From: Apostichopus japonicus
Taxonomy: Eukaryota > Echinodermata > Holothuroidea > Aspidochirotida > Stichopodidae
Direction: 5' to 3'
Assembly: GCF_037975245.1 (NCBI RefSeq)
Contig: NC_092575.1
Span: 24,911,841-24,975,840, forward strand
DNA length: 64,000 nt
Part shown: positions 11,901 through 21,900 of the stretch, piece by piece
How positions within the stretch are numbered: position 1 is the first letter of the stretch
Layout of the letters: every line of letters begins with the position of its first letter
Notes under the pieces: model-generated
Databases searched by the model: none
Seen by the model: the letters and a program-made list of their open reading frames with translations, nothing else
Told to the model about the DNA's origin: nothing
Position numbers and translations under genes: made by a program

Positions 11901-14900
11901 TTAGGCAAAAACGTAGAATGTGGAAGATGTTTAGGAGGACTAAATCTGAATCTCTTTTGGCCAAGTTCAAAATTCATCAGCTGAAGGTAGAATGCTTAGT
12001 CTCTGATGCAAAATTGAATTTCGAAAAAAGCATTGCCCTAAAAATTAAGGATAACCCAAAGGCCTTCTTTTCTTATGTCAGGTCAAAGCAGAAAGTTAAA
12101 GATGCAATTGTTTCTCTAAGGGCACCACAGGCTGATAATATAGTTATTGATAGTCAGGATCTTGCAGATCTTTTGAACAACTATTTGGTTTTCACAAGGG
12201 AAGATACGAGTAGTATTCCAGATTTTCAGGGGGGCAGTGATAGGCCTAAACTGGATACGGTCTTATTTCCGGATGAGGTTGTCTTAAAGGAGCTGCTTCG
12301 TCTAAATGTTTCTAAAGCTTCTGGACCGGATGCAATCCATCCGTATTTGTTGAAGACTTTTGCACACCATTTCTGCGTTCCACTCTCGTTGGTTTTTAGT
12401 AAATTTATGGACGAAGGTTATGTTCCTAGGGACTGGAGGTGTGCTAATATTACCCCAATTTTCAAGAAGGGTGATAAGTCTAAGCCCTGTAATTATAGGC
12501 CCGTTAGTCTCACTAGTGTAGTTTGTAAGGTCATGGAGTCTATTGTTAAAAAGTCTATGGTCTGTCACTTCAGCAGTCAGTCTTTGATCAGAGTGTCTCA
12601 ACATGGCTTTTGTCAAAAAAAAAAAGGTCTTGTCTCACTAATATCCTTGAGTTTATGGAAGATGTAACAAGCTCACTACATAGCATAAGTCTGTAGATGT
12701 TGTGTTCCTGGATTTCCAGAAGTCCTTTGATAAAGTTCCCCACTAGCGGCTATTACTTAGGCTGAGCATGGGTGTCATAGGGAATTTACTGTCTTGGATC
12801 GGGAATTGGCTTGGTAATAGGGAACAGAGGGTGGTAATTAAAGGCTGTGCTTCTTCTTGGCAGAACGTTATTAGTGGGGTTCCATAAGGGTCTGTATTAG
12901 GTCCCTTGTTGTTTGTTGCCTATGTAAATGACATCGACGGAGATATTTTGTGTACAGCTAAGAAGTTTGCTGATGACACCAAATTGTATTCTGAGGTCTC
13001 TTCCAAGAGCGATTCTGAGAAATTTCAAGCGGATTTGGATAAGATTTTTTTCCTGGTCTCAGGGGTGGCAAATGCTTCTTAATAAATCGATAAATAATAA
13101 ATCGATAAATGTAAGGTAATGCACATTGGTATTAGTAACCAAAAGTTTACATACAATCTTAATGGTGTGGGGTTACAGGAGGTCTCTGTTGAAAGAGACC
13201 TATGTATCTACATTGACTCATCTCTGTAACCTTCTAAACATTGTCTTGATGCTGCTAAAAGAGGTAATAGGGTTTTAGGTATGATCAATTAAGAGGAACT
13301 TCAGTTTTCTGAAAGAGGACATAGTAGTTAGGCTTAATAAGCAGTTGGTTAGGCCTCATCTGGAGTATGCTGCGCAGGCTTGGAACCCTTATTTTGCTAA
13401 GGATAAGGAAGTACTTGAAAAGGTCCAGAGGAGGGCTACTAGGATGATTAGTTCCTTAAAGAGGGTTCCTTATTATAGGCGGTTACAACTGTTGAATCTC
13501 ACCACACTGGAGCTTAGGAGGTTACGTGGGGACTTGATCCAGTTTTTCAAGATTGTGTATGGTTTCGAAAATTTATCCTTTACCGACTTTTTCATGTTTG
13601 CTAACAGTAGTTGTACTAGAGATCATTGTCTTAAGCTTCAAAAGTCACATAGTAGGATTAATATTCGGCATAGCTTTTTTTTTTCTAATAGGGTTGTGAA
13701 TGAGTGGAATGGTTTACCTGAGAAAGTTGCACTTGCAAGTAGTGTCAATGGGTTTAAGAATGCTTTGGACAAGCACTTTAAGCATTGTAATCGGGTCTGA
13801 GTGTTTGTGTCTTCAGTTTTTCCCCTCTCTCTATAGGGTTCTTGATGGGGACTTAAGTGTCCCTCCTGATCCTTTTTTCTACTAAACTAAACTAACTATA
13901 GTTCATATCCCTCTACCAGTGTAGCATCTCTATGGTGTTCGTATCTTCATTGCTATAGTGCATAACGTTGTTCCTCTCCATTTTCTTTGTTCTTTAAAGC
14001 TGTTTTCAGTTTTGCTATTTCCTGTCTTTAGAGTTACTTTAGTGTAAGGTTGTCTTCTGTTTTATATGACATTATTATAAATACCCAGAGTCATTAAATG
14101 ACTGTGTATTTCAAACATCAGGTGTGTAATTAAATATATCACTTACTTGTTGAACGGAGTTAAGAATGATCAAGGGAGCGTACATACCGGCTCACCATTT
14201 AAACGATAATTTCACTTTAACTTTGCTTAACTTTGAGATTTTTATTTGTTTGTATCCGTATACGTAGCCTAAATTCCATTAAAAACAGCAGGCGTGTAGC
14301 CAGGAATTTGCCAAGGGAGGGGTGAACCTGTAGGCAAACTGTCAGAGCCATAGATCCTGCATTGAGAACTATCTACAAGAAAATTTTGGCTGCAAATGCC
14401 TCCCAGATCGCTGGAAATGGCACTTCCCAGGCCTTTTAAGTTGCATCTAAGCTTGAAATTACTAGCGATTTCATTAAAGTATACAAAAATATATGCTCAG
14501 GGGGGGGGGGGGGGCGGTCGCCCCCTTCGCCTCCTTGGCTACGCGCCTAAGAAACAGTGCATGTAAAAGCGTATGCACTTATAAAACAAAACCATGAATG
14601 GCATCGGAAAAGCCATAACAGAAATACTCACTATTTGTTCTTAACAGACTTGCTCTTTCGTCTGTGCTTCCATAGATATTTGAACCATCCAAGAAAGATG
14701 TAATTCCATTCATGGTCGTACGTGAAAGATCCAAGTCGTCCCCTCGTCTTTTGCAGTCTACGTTAGGAGACAAAACAGGCACAGACCTCTCAAATCGAAT
14801 ACATTGCCGAGTGCCGCATACCTCATCATCAGGTTTGCACGGGATCGGCAGGCAACCTTCTTGTTCTTCGCAGGTGCACCCCACTGAAAATCGATAGAAA

Positions 14901-17900
14901 GTAAATTATTATCAGCTCATTATATATTTTCTTGTGTGTGTATGTTTGTGTGTGCACTTGTTTTGTATTCTGACCGAGGACTTCCAAACCTTCGGATGTG
15001 ATTTCTAAAGAACCACCACGTCCTTGAAAGAATTCTATTGTTATGGGGTATTGTTAAGGTTATGGTACATGGATTTGCACAATTGAAAAACAATGGGGTC
15101 CTCGGTCTAAATGTAAAACACACCTGTGTGTGTGTGATACCAGAACTTGCAACACGCAAGATTTTTCACTCATCGCGTCAGCTCATCTTTCCATTGTGTA
15201 CATAATATATCCATAGAAAGAATTTGTGGAAAGTTCGTTGTTTTAAAAGAGCTCAACAAAAATAACCAAAAGATAGTAAACAATTATACATGATACCAAA
15301 CGGTTTTCGCTTATTAAATATAGATATATTTCTCATATAGTTTGGCAATGTACACACATTGAATTTACCGTCATCAATTAATAAAATGCTGAGTGTATGC
15401 ACGGTTGCTTTAAATCTAAATACCTCTTGGTTGATTCGTATAGCAAACAGCATTAGTTATAGAAAAAACAAAAAAACAACAACAACAAGAGAATCTGTGC
15501 GTGGTTCTTTATATTTTGTTGTGCATGGTGGCACTTATTTTCGTCTGTGGTACATTTCATTTAGCTATTATTGATTGCTTGAAATAAGACGAAATAACAT
15601 ACATATTCATGAGTTATATTTTCCCCCTCCTCATGTCAGTTGGGACAATTTCCTCTATATGCCGATAACCACTGCATACTCTCCTCTCTTATCATGCTTC
15701 AAAGCACTCGTACTGAAAGTACAGAGAGTTCCTAACCTTTATCAGATAGAAACATGATATTCATACTGATCATACTGTCAGTACAAGTGCATTGAGACGT
15801 GACGTGGAATTATAGCATAGCAAAATATTTTCCTAACAATAGTTGTCTTTTTATAGCGTTCTCGACCTCTCTCTTACCGTCTAAAGTCGTAATAAGAGCC
15901 AAATCATGGTCGATGAACTGACCCATGTGAACTAAGAGCTCAGTCACATCAAACTTGGAAAGTCTCGAATCAGTGCATACAAACTCATCGGAGACTTCAC
16001 GAGCGGTCTTTGAAAATTCGCGTGGCTTAGATACACCTGTTTTTGAGGCAAAGTATAGTGTAAAATAAGGTAAGCTAAATTATTTATAATAAAGAATTTG
16101 GAATCACGGAGACGAGAATTCATTCAATTATTATAATATTGCACATCTTTCTCTAGTTATTTATGTTTTTTAAATTTTATATGCACATTCACATATAAAC
16201 CAATTTTGTATTTATGTTTCAGAATAACCTGCTGCATACAATGGCGTAACCAGAAATAGATAGCTAACAGAAGGATAAACACTAGCAAATTGAGTGAATT
16301 ATATCTTTATAGATGAAACTCGTTGATCACAGTCGGTTCAATAACACAGTCAATTCTTGTCTCTTACAGAACTTAGGACTTATTCCTGTTTTTGATTTTG
16401 CTTTTTTTTGGGCATTTTATTTATTTATTATTTTTTTGGAGGGGAGGGGGGGGGGAATTTTTATGTTTGAACATTAATATTAGAAACATGAAACCGATCA
16501 AATTTCTACTGAGGAAGGGTGTAGCTGCCGTGACGAAACTATATCTTGTTATATTTTTGAGGAAAATATCTTATACAAGTGGCAGCAATGTGCTACTGTA
16601 CATGAAATCACGGAAAGGAAGAAAATATCAAACCGTCGGCGTAGTTTGCTCTTATCAGTCGGATAAAAGGCGTGTTGGAACGGCCAAGGGCAGGATTCAT
16701 TAAGTTATTACATTCTCCATTAATAGTGCGGAAAGGTGAGCTTTCGTTGCATTTGATGTTGGAATTGCGGAAATCAACGATGCTGTTGTACGCTTGTAAT
16801 TTTGCTGCCAGTTCTTCCCTGTAAATAGATAAACAAAACAAGAAGATTTCAGCAAACACTTAGTTAAATGGTTTTACCTATTTATGTTAGACGGCAGGGG
16901 GATATATAAGGGAAGGAGCTTAGACAGAGCAGAAGAATTCCGAACAATACCCTTTAAAGTAGTGTGTGTGTGCACTTTTCTCTTGTTCTTTCTTTGTATA
17001 CTCCGACTGAGGACGTGAACAAAGGAATTCAAAGTCCCCAGACGTCATTTGAAAAGAACCACCATGTCCTCAGAAGAATTCAATTGTTAAGGAGTATTGT
17101 TAACAGTTAGGGTGAGTGTGTTGTTGGCGTGTTTATTCAAAGGTTTGTAAAACCTTCTGTGTTTCATCTTGATTACAAATATTGATCAAATCAAAACACC
17201 GTCTAAGATTTTTCTATCCGGAGTCAATGTCAATGTCAGAGAGCGATTAATTCAGTTTGGATTCCATTCTCAACATTTCGTATATCGATTAGACATTCTC
17301 CTGTGATATTTTCACGGCAGTATTAATAACAAACAAATTGCATATGAAGAAAAACTCAAGTTTACATGAAACGGGAAACGTGCATTGTTTTGAACGTTAA
17401 TATTGGAAAGCATCAAGAAAAATGGTTCTTAATCTGTCTCCAAAAGTTTGTTCATTCGTTTTCTTGAATGAATGTAATTGCGTACTTACAAATCTGGGTC
17501 TGGACAGGTAAAGAGTGCTTCTATGTCGTGTACCAAGGCGGTCCTCGATTCCGCTATCTGTCGCTTGTGTATGCTATGCACGCTATGTTCATCCCTGGAG
17601 AAGGCTGCCAACACTTTGTACGGACTACGGGCCATTGGACATCCGTATTCAGAATCTATATATGATTGCAAGGTACACTAAATTTACGGTATTTTTTGTC
17701 TACATCTTTTTAGTTCAGCTACTATGATCGATATTTGATATTCTCTCTTCCCACTACTATCAACGTGTGAAATTATTGGCTTGTGCAGTGATAACCTAGC
17801 TATTTGTCAATTTTATTAATATTATAACACACTTTGGTGTACAATGTACAATCCAAGTCGTTATAGTAGAACAGTGTTATAGATATGAACTGAGTCGCCT

Positions 17901-18888
17901 CCCCTACCCTCCCCCTGCCCCGCCCTCAAAATTAACAAAGATAAATCGATAGAGGACAGTACCGATAACATATCAAATACAAACGGGTGATAATTTCTAT
18001 GAAGGGAATCAGCCATGAAATATATAACCATTTGCATTTCTTTCTTAAGTTATAACCAATATATAAATAGATATTGGAGGACCGAAATAATCAATAACAT
18101 AAATCAGATATAGCTAATACAATTGGGACGTCACAGAATATTAACAGTCAATTATTTTAAATATGATGTTTGAGGTTTAGATCTATGCAAAATTGGAGTC
18201 AGGTTAAGTCGTACAGCCTCAACACACACTGAACATGGCCACCCAGTTAGGATATTTTCTACTGTGTTGTAATTCCGTGTCCCGATTTTCCAAAGCACTC
18301 TTAAAGGGTGTGAAGACTCGCGCACAAAGAAACGTCTCATGCCGGTTATCTGGCCTAGTTTCGCATGAGGTGTAACAGAAGTGTTAGACACCACCATCGA
18401 TCCCAGAAAATACACACACGGATTGCTACCGTCGGTAATTAGACACTATTGGGCACAGTCAGTACATGCAGCTACGGTCGATAACCACAACACAGTGTAC
18501 ATATAATAGCAGCGATGGACATCTCAGGTCTAGATAAAAGATAACAAGGTAATGGTATCACGTTTCATTACTGTCTGCATGTTGTAGCGACACGAACAAA
18601 ACGTCACTTGCAAGCAACAGAAAGTTAACTTTTTCAGATGGCTGCACGCGGTTTGGGCGAGTCTTCAATGCCTTTAAGGACAGTATGAGCAGTATGGATA
18701 TTACTTTCCTGTCAGAGAAAGGCAAGGAACTGTTCACACTGACAGTACGAGTGCTTTGAAGCATGATATGACAGGACAGCATGGATTGGTATTGTCATTG
18801 GAAAACGGCCCCAACTGCCTGAAAAAAAAAACCTGTACATACCCATTAGCTCTCCTGACGTCATACCGATACAGCCAATCAGCACCAT
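2604..18888 (-). CDS. Animal haem peroxidase, gene copy 1 (11 coding exons)
   Basis: Predicted CDS joins, in gene order, 18843-18888, 17490-17655, 16634-16818, 15878-16036, 14632-14883, 8470-8849, 7840-8108, 6122-6289, 5754-5923, 4351-4465 and 2604-2748, all complement. Every junction is GT-AG and every phase matches, giving 2,055 bases or 684 codons plus stop, close to the myeloperoxidase/ovoperoxidase size. The family oxidises halides or phenols with hydrogen peroxide using a covalently bound haem. Visible active-site residues are GQFIDHD (Q172, D175 haem link, distal H176, calcium D177), the TSFLDGS calcium loop (247-253), DIRAAEQ (catalytic R312, haem-link E315), FRFGH (proximal H414) and ALNIQRGRDHG (N495). 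Q316 replaces the sulfonium-forming Met of myeloperoxidase, as in other family members. Several N-x-S/T sites suggest secretion. The exact subfamily (ovoperoxidase, myeloperoxidase-like) cannot be told, and an extra 5' exon is possible. Confidence 0.93.
2749..5753 (-). other. Peroxidase introns 10 and 9, unit 1
   Basis: Intron 10 (2,749-4,350) has an A-rich CAAG-repeating tract at about 2,880-3,240 and nothing else recognisable. Intron 9 (4,466-5,753) has a G run near 5,283 that is 11 G here and 7 G in unit 2. Unit 2 equivalents are 39,328-40,887 and 41,003-42,286. Confidence 0.7.
4351..4465 (-). CDS. Peroxidase copy 1, exon 10
   Basis: This 115-bp exon lies between a TTATTTTAG acceptor and a GTAATG donor. 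It encodes AQIDAIGHVLFSRVICNN and IQPWVFRMK, matching the family's 'L.RVICDN...QP..F' segment. Phase with exons 9 and 11 is exact. Confidence 0.85.
5754..5923 (-). CDS. Peroxidase copy 1, exon 9
   Basis: The exon runs from an AATCCAG acceptor to a GTACGT donor. It encodes SVEEIEPFVGMLAENHLPGA and the LRYGDRFYFENA block, both standard C-terminal parts of the peroxidase domain. Confidence 0.94.
6122..6289 (-). CDS. Peroxidase copy 1, exon 8
   Basis: The exon lies between a TTCGGTAG acceptor and a G|GTTTGAA donor. It encodes FALDLIALNIQRGRDHGLP, whose Asn hydrogen-bonds the proximal His in this family, followed by YLDYRKFFGLSDVKSFEDL. Confidence 0.94.
6384..6638 (-). mobile_element. tRNA-derived SINE-like repeat A, unit 1
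   Basis: The 255-bp repeat occurs twice in peroxidase intron 7. On the minus strand, bases 6,506-6,435 are tRNA-like: an A box (TAGCCTAGAGGTTAGGG), an anticodon-like stem TCCGC/GCGGA with loop GTACAGA, and a clean B box GGTTCGAATCC. The acceptor-like stem pairs six of seven. The T stem has mismatches and the anticodon-like triplet ACA would be odd for a true tRNA, so a SINE or tRNA pseudogene is more likely. About 130 conserved bases precede the tRNA-like part. Confidence 0.7.
6758..7009 (-). mobile_element. tRNA-derived SINE-like repeat B, unit 1
   Basis: This is the second copy of the repeat at 6,384, in the same orientation 374 bp away. Its tRNA-like part is 6,809-6,880 and its B box carries a C to T change (GGTTTGAATCC). 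The A-box region reads CTAGTGGTTAGGG, closer to a standard A box than copy A. Confidence 0.7.
7114..7151 (+). repeat. G-rich tract, quadruplex-forming potential
   Basis: Several runs of four or more G are separated by one or two bases, ending in a run of 12 or more G. It lies in peroxidase intron 7, so the C-rich strand is the sense strand. The unit 2 counterpart is at about 43,646-43,683. Confidence 0.6.
7840..8108 (-). CDS. Peroxidase copy 1, exon 7 (proximal histidine)
   Basis: The exon runs from a CTTTACAG acceptor to a GTAAGTG donor. It starts IDPSISIDFATAFFRFGHSLV, carrying the proximal haem-ligand His. The exon 6/7 junction completes an N-A-T glycosylation site and the exon 7/8 junction an N-S-T site. 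Confidence 0.95.
8470..8849 (-). CDS. Peroxidase copy 1, exon 6 (catalytic Arg)
   Basis: This is the largest exon (380 bp), between a CAAATAG acceptor and a GTGAGTATA donor. It encodes DIRAAEQPVL with the catalytic Arg and the haem-ester Glu, then HTIFVSEHNRIAREL and YQEARKIVGGILQ, all hallmark peroxidase helices. The intron upstream of it carries the CR1 insertion. Confidence 0.96.
8905..8994. repeat. TA microsatellite in peroxidase intron 5, unit 1
   Basis: The tract is almost pure (TA)n of about 90 bp beside exon 6. Unit 2 has a shorter allele at about 45,442-45,514. Confidence 0.95.
9104..9245. repeat. Quasi-periodic GACC-containing tract, unit 1
   Basis: GACC or GACG recurs about every 15-22 bases, separated by A- or T-rich spacers (GACCAACATT, GGACCAAATT, GAGACCAAATT, GTGACCCAAAG, GACCCAAACAG, GTGACCGAAAATT, GTGACCCGAAAT). 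It looks like a decayed minisatellite just left of the CR1 element. Unit 2 has it at 45,624-45,765. Confidence 0.6.
9503..9900 (+). repeat. CR1 copy 1: two tandem 5' UTR monomers
   Basis: A unit of about 206 bp starting TTGTCTGTTCCTGTCATT at 9,503 repeats at 9,709 with moderate divergence. Shared blocks are the start, GTCAGTGTATCCTATCG and GCCTAAGCTGCT. The second unit runs straight into the ORF1 ATG. By analogy with LINE-1 promoter monomers these may be the element's promoter; that role is inference. Unit 2 has the same pair at 46,023-46,420. Confidence 0.85.
9899..10834 (+). CDS. CR1 ORF1, SGNH hydrolase-domain protein, copy 1
   Basis: The frame starts at an ATG and is open for 311 codons. 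The N-terminus has a half PHD-like Cys cluster (CLVCCDTCNMWNEFE, residues 6-20). After an acidic linker, residues 145-311 form an SGNH/GDSL esterase-like domain: block I VLCGDSLVR with the nucleophile Ser, block III VGTNN, and block V ARDGLHLANTG with the Asp-x-x-His pair. Esterase and PHD domains are known in CR1 ORF1 proteins, where they are thought to help RNP-membrane or nucleic-acid contacts. Ten bases separate its stop from the first ORF2 ATG. It is intact although ORF2 is dead. Confidence 0.9.
   Translation: MAVPDCLVCCDTCNMWNEFEISGLECDFKSASSEAIGFVCDKRVKVKELEELLNSCSCVWTEVGNSRAVSSAVAERDCCEVVPTCNGFDVLPVEELSDVDDGNEVSQERNSEWLVVDEVRGDCDVIEDGSVVANSGQWGQEKSKGRMVLCGDSLVRYVDREFCRADKAKRVRVCLPGAKIQDVSKRVNKIVSDEEVVVVQVGTNNVQKESQNIIQSRYHELMCRLASTRAKVVICSLLPRFDNKVLSEKIETLNGLLYSLCADFGFTFDDMWSSIQGRRDLFARDGLHLANTGASLFGRMVNYSVEQLCLI
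10845..13800 (+). pseudogene. CR1 ORF2 (endonuclease and reverse transcriptase), decayed, copy 1
   Basis: The first ATG is at 10,845. The endonuclease domain starts LKIFFTNAKSIRKNF, with TESWL and GVVYRSP, then a frameshift at about 11,350. In the next frame the GDFN motif reads MGNFNFPDITW, losing the catalytic Asp, and SDHD follows. Reverse transcriptase blocks include KASGPDAIHPYLLK, ITPIFKKGDK and NYRPVSLTS, then a frameshift at an A run near 12,615. Further on, VVFLDFQKSFDKVPH is followed by a stop, SGVP by a stop before GSVLGPLL, and the active site is KFADDTKLY. The last 151 codons (13,345-13,800) are the CR1 C-terminal domain. The protein cannot be made. Confidence 0.92.
14289..14549. 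mobile_element. hAT-like MITE in peroxidase intron 5, unit 1
   Basis: The left end reads CAGGCGTGTAGCCAGGA and the right end CTTGGCTACGCGCCTA, which pair as imperfect terminal inverted repeats. The flanking 8-mers AAAAACAG (14,281-14,288) and AGAAACAG (14,550-14,557) match at seven of eight, as for an aged 8-bp hAT target duplication. The element has a long G run and no coding capacity. Internal sequence resembles the nested MITE at 33,721. Confidence 0.7.
14632..14883 (-). CDS. Peroxidase copy 1, exon 5 (calcium loop)
   Basis: The exon runs from a TTTTCAG acceptor to a GTGAGT donor. It encodes a Cys-rich stretch (GCTCEEQEGCLPIPC, CGTRQCIRFERS) and the calcium-binding loop ITSFLDGSNIYGS, in which T, F, D and S ligand positions are kept. 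Confidence 0.95.
15695..15796. repeat. Short imperfect inverted repeat in peroxidase intron 4
   Basis: CTTCAAAGCACTCGTACTGA and CTGTCAGTACAAGTGCATTG form imperfect inverted arms about 100 bp apart. A related 28-bp block occurs in intron 1 at 18,741-18,768, so it is probably a small dispersed element. Confidence 0.5.
15878..16036 (-). CDS. Peroxidase copy 1, exon 4 (distal histidine)
   Basis: The exon runs from an AAAAACAG acceptor to a GTAAGAG donor. It encodes the distal haem site HMGQFIDHDLAL: the distal His, the Gln that binds halide, the Asp that forms a haem ester and the Asp of the calcium site are all present. Confidence 0.95.
16634..16818 (-). CDS. Peroxidase copy 1, exon 3
   Basis: The exon lies between a TTTACAG acceptor and a G|GTTTGA donor. 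It encodes ELAAKLQAY...SPFRTINGECNN...NPALGRS, the standard start of the peroxidase domain. The donor is weak, but the join to exon 4 restores the conserved YADGVSKPRE. An inverted duplicate of this exon lies at 25,585-25,769. Confidence 0.92.
17490..17655 (-). CDS. Peroxidase copy 1, exon 2
   Basis: The exon follows an ATATATAG acceptor and ends at a GTAAGTAC donor. It encodes the N-terminal propeptide-like region, starting DSEYGCPMARSP and ending FTCPDPDL. The frame is open for all 166 bases. An alternative acceptor at TTTAG, 23 bases upstream, puts exon 1 out of frame. Confidence 0.8.
18843..18888 (-). CDS. Peroxidase copy 1, coding exon 1 (start uncertain)
   Basis: The exon encodes a short hydrophobic start, MVLIGCIGMTSGELM, and ends at a GTATGT donor in phase 1. 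Joining to exon 2 gives G|DSEYGCP in frame. The hydrophobic run continues upstream of this ATG (ITVVP...), and a T-rich acceptor-like TTTATAG ends at 18,908. An upstream exon could therefore supply the real start of a longer signal peptide. Confidence 0.55.
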
Positions 18889-18907
18889 GACAGGTACAAC
18901 TGTTATT

Positions 18908-21900
18908 CTATAAAGAAATATTAAGTGTACAGTTACCACTGTATATTGCTATCGTTTGTAATGCAACTTTTGGAGAGAAAAAATTGTCACGGTTCTATGC
19001 GTGTGCTAGTTTAATTGTCGGTTTTGATTTCTGTCATTGTTGCATCCGACGACTTAATACTGTCGAATTTACTTTTTTTTACTTTGTTTTAAGTTTATCG
19101 AAATGTGTTAGTGGCAAATAATTTGTCTCTGATGCTCTACAGAACGTTAAAACTTGTTTGGGTTTAGTACTCATCTCAATTCGAAACTTTCAATATAAAA
19201 AGAAAGCTTCAAGGGAATACGTTATTCGAATCATTCAAAATTTACCTCAAATTCCCGATAACGAGCTGAAAGCAGATGCTCATATTTTTAAGTATTTTAA
19301 CAAATCCTTATTATCAATCATATTGGCGATCAAAAAATTTAAGCTGACATGTGACTTTATTTTGAAGAAACCAACCACGCAATCACCTTAAAAAATCCCG
19401 ACGAAATGGATTGTCCGTACTGAAGATTCGAGTATCTGAATATTTCTTGGCAAAACGGCATTCTGTTTTTCTTAATTTCTCAGCCAAATGTGACTTTTGA
19501 AATAACAAATGGGCACATTTTCAGTACGAAAATGGAACAATTATAGTAGTTTTCATAAGAAGTGTAATAACATTGTAGTAAATGTATAGTAGCGTAAAAG
19601 ATTATGTTCTTTCATCATGTAAATGAAATTCAAAATTAGTTTACATCGACATGCGTATAAGCTGGTCATTATGATTAAGCAATCACATATGTTTCTTTGC
19701 TGTGCTTGTTATTCTTTTTGGCTCATGTAAATCAGGAAGCCATTATGTTCAAATGCTCTTTTTTCCGTTTATTTTATGGCAGGTCCACGTCGTGCCTCTT
19801 ACGTTAACAAAATAAAGAAGTCCATATAAGTCTACTCATAACTACATATTGAGAGGTGTTTTCCTATTTTTTTCTGTGCGGTAGATATTAAAGCCATAAA
19901 CGGAAGTTACACAGTAACGACAGTTCATGATAGAAACCAATTTTTTGTTACTTTTGTCGTCGCCAACAGTGCATCCATGGATTATGTCGTCAGAATTTGA
20001 TAAAAAACGACTTATACAAGTATACGAGAAAAAAAACATTTCATTGACTCACCGAATCAAATGCAATGGCTTCATTGTGTGCTAAAATAAAAGCATAAAG
20101 AGTATACTAATGACCAAGAAAGAGAAAACAAACTCGAAGATGGGGAAATTCGTAGCGTCATCCATATATGAGATCTGTAAAATATTCTTCGTTTCGAAGT
20201 ATGCAAATGAATACATTAAGTAGGATTCGAAGACTGGGGAGAGTCTCCAAGTTTTGCCCTTCAAGAAAATCTGTTCATTCAAACAAATAGTCTCGAATTT
20301 CCCATAAACTATACTCCTAGCGTAAGGATTATGAGCGCAGACACTGAACTATGAACAAATGGACAATCAAATCACATTATCTAATTCTTATAACAATATT
20401 AATAAATTTCGAGATAAATTATAAAAAATTTCAGTTTACAATCTCTATAAATCAATCGAGAATCTGATACGGCGTCAAATCGGAGAGGTAAAACGGTGAA
20501 ATATAACAAATTCAAGATAGAACCGTTCCAATTTTATGGATAATACGTCGAATTCAAGATGATTCGTTAAATTTCAGATAAAATTATAAACTTTGACAAA
20601 GGAGCGTCCAAATTTTGAGATGGCCACCATAGCATATACAAAAAATAAAAAAATATGATATCAACATATTATACATGAGAATGAAATGGCAAAACATCAC
20701 ATTTTTTTAGCTGAAACCCCAATATTGTGAGATAAAATGTCTATATTTCGAGTTTTTTTTTTCTTCTTATAAAAACTAACATTTTCGAATGAAGCTTGAA
20801 AATGATTAAAAGATAAAATCTGATTAAATATATAATAGGCCTAATGTATAATTTTGAGAAACAACGTAAAAATCCTGATAAAATGTCAAAATTTCGAAAT
20901 CAACCAACGAATATTTGACATATTTGACATGTCGGAATTTTGAGAACAAACGTCGGATTCGAGATGATTCGTTAAAGTTCAGTAACATGTTTAAGAAAGA
21001 AGCGTCCAAATTTCGAGATGGCCACCATAGCATACACAGAAATGAAATTATTTCGTGGAAACACCCACCACCGGCTTTCAGACCAACTGTTTTCCCCATG
21101 ACATCAGTTTTTTACCTGACAAAACCGAAAAGTTACATTTTTGTGGAATGCTAGCCCACCACCCCACCACTTGAAGCCCTCACCGGCCTGGCGAGAATTT
21201 ATAAGTTCCCGACTAGATAGTTAATTATCTTTCCTAAAACTTTATGAATTTCATTAAAACAAATCGCCATTTGTCCAACGACCTTCGCTTCACCGCCGGA
21301 CGGAATATATTTTCCACACCCAGCGGCCATCACTTTCTTACTCCGTAACTTGTCAGAACTAACACTCTTTGACATAAATACAACTACATTGCAATAACTC
21401 AAACTTGTTGGGGAAAAGGGGAGGGTGTGGGTGGGGGTGGGGGCGGTGGGGGAAAGGTATTCATGAGCAATGAAATAATTGTCACATTTGTCTTATACTT
21501 ATGACTGACAATATTACTTTTTTTCCAAAAAATAAAGCTTTGATTTTATTGAGACATTTTAGGTTCCTTCATATTTCTATATGCTACAGAGCCTAAGACG
21601 GTAAAAGGTGGATTAAAGGTTTGTTGTCATTTATTTGAAAATAAGAAAATGATTATCGTTCCTCCAAGTTCAAACATAGCCTATATTTTGATTACATCTA
21701 ATTGAATTGTTTACCTCCTTAATTGCTTAATTCATACAAGTTTCATGAACATTGCTTCATATAACATAATAAATTAGCAAAAAAAAAAAAAAAAATGGGA
21801 ATAAATGAGAGAAACACGAAGGGTCCTATAAAGATAAAGGTAAGAAATACATCTTGATAATATCGTTTATCGAGGAACAATTTGGAAACTTTAAAGGGTG

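Larger units (their letters stand above)
9503..13897 (+). mobile_element. CR1-clade non-LTR retrotransposon, copy 1
   Basis: The element lies in peroxidase intron 5, opposite to the gene. In order it has two tandem 5' monomers, ORF1 with an SGNH hydrolase domain, a decayed ORF2 with apurinic-like endonuclease and reverse transcriptase, and a short 3' UTR ending in an ACTAA-type simple repeat at 13,881-13,897. SGNH-esterase ORF1 and the ORF2 tail (RPHLEYAAQAWNP..., VQRRATRMI, LRRLRGDLI) are typical of the CR1 clade. The 5' boundary is not certain and may lie up to about 170 bases further left. I found no target-site duplication, which is usual for CR1. Confidence 0.92.
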
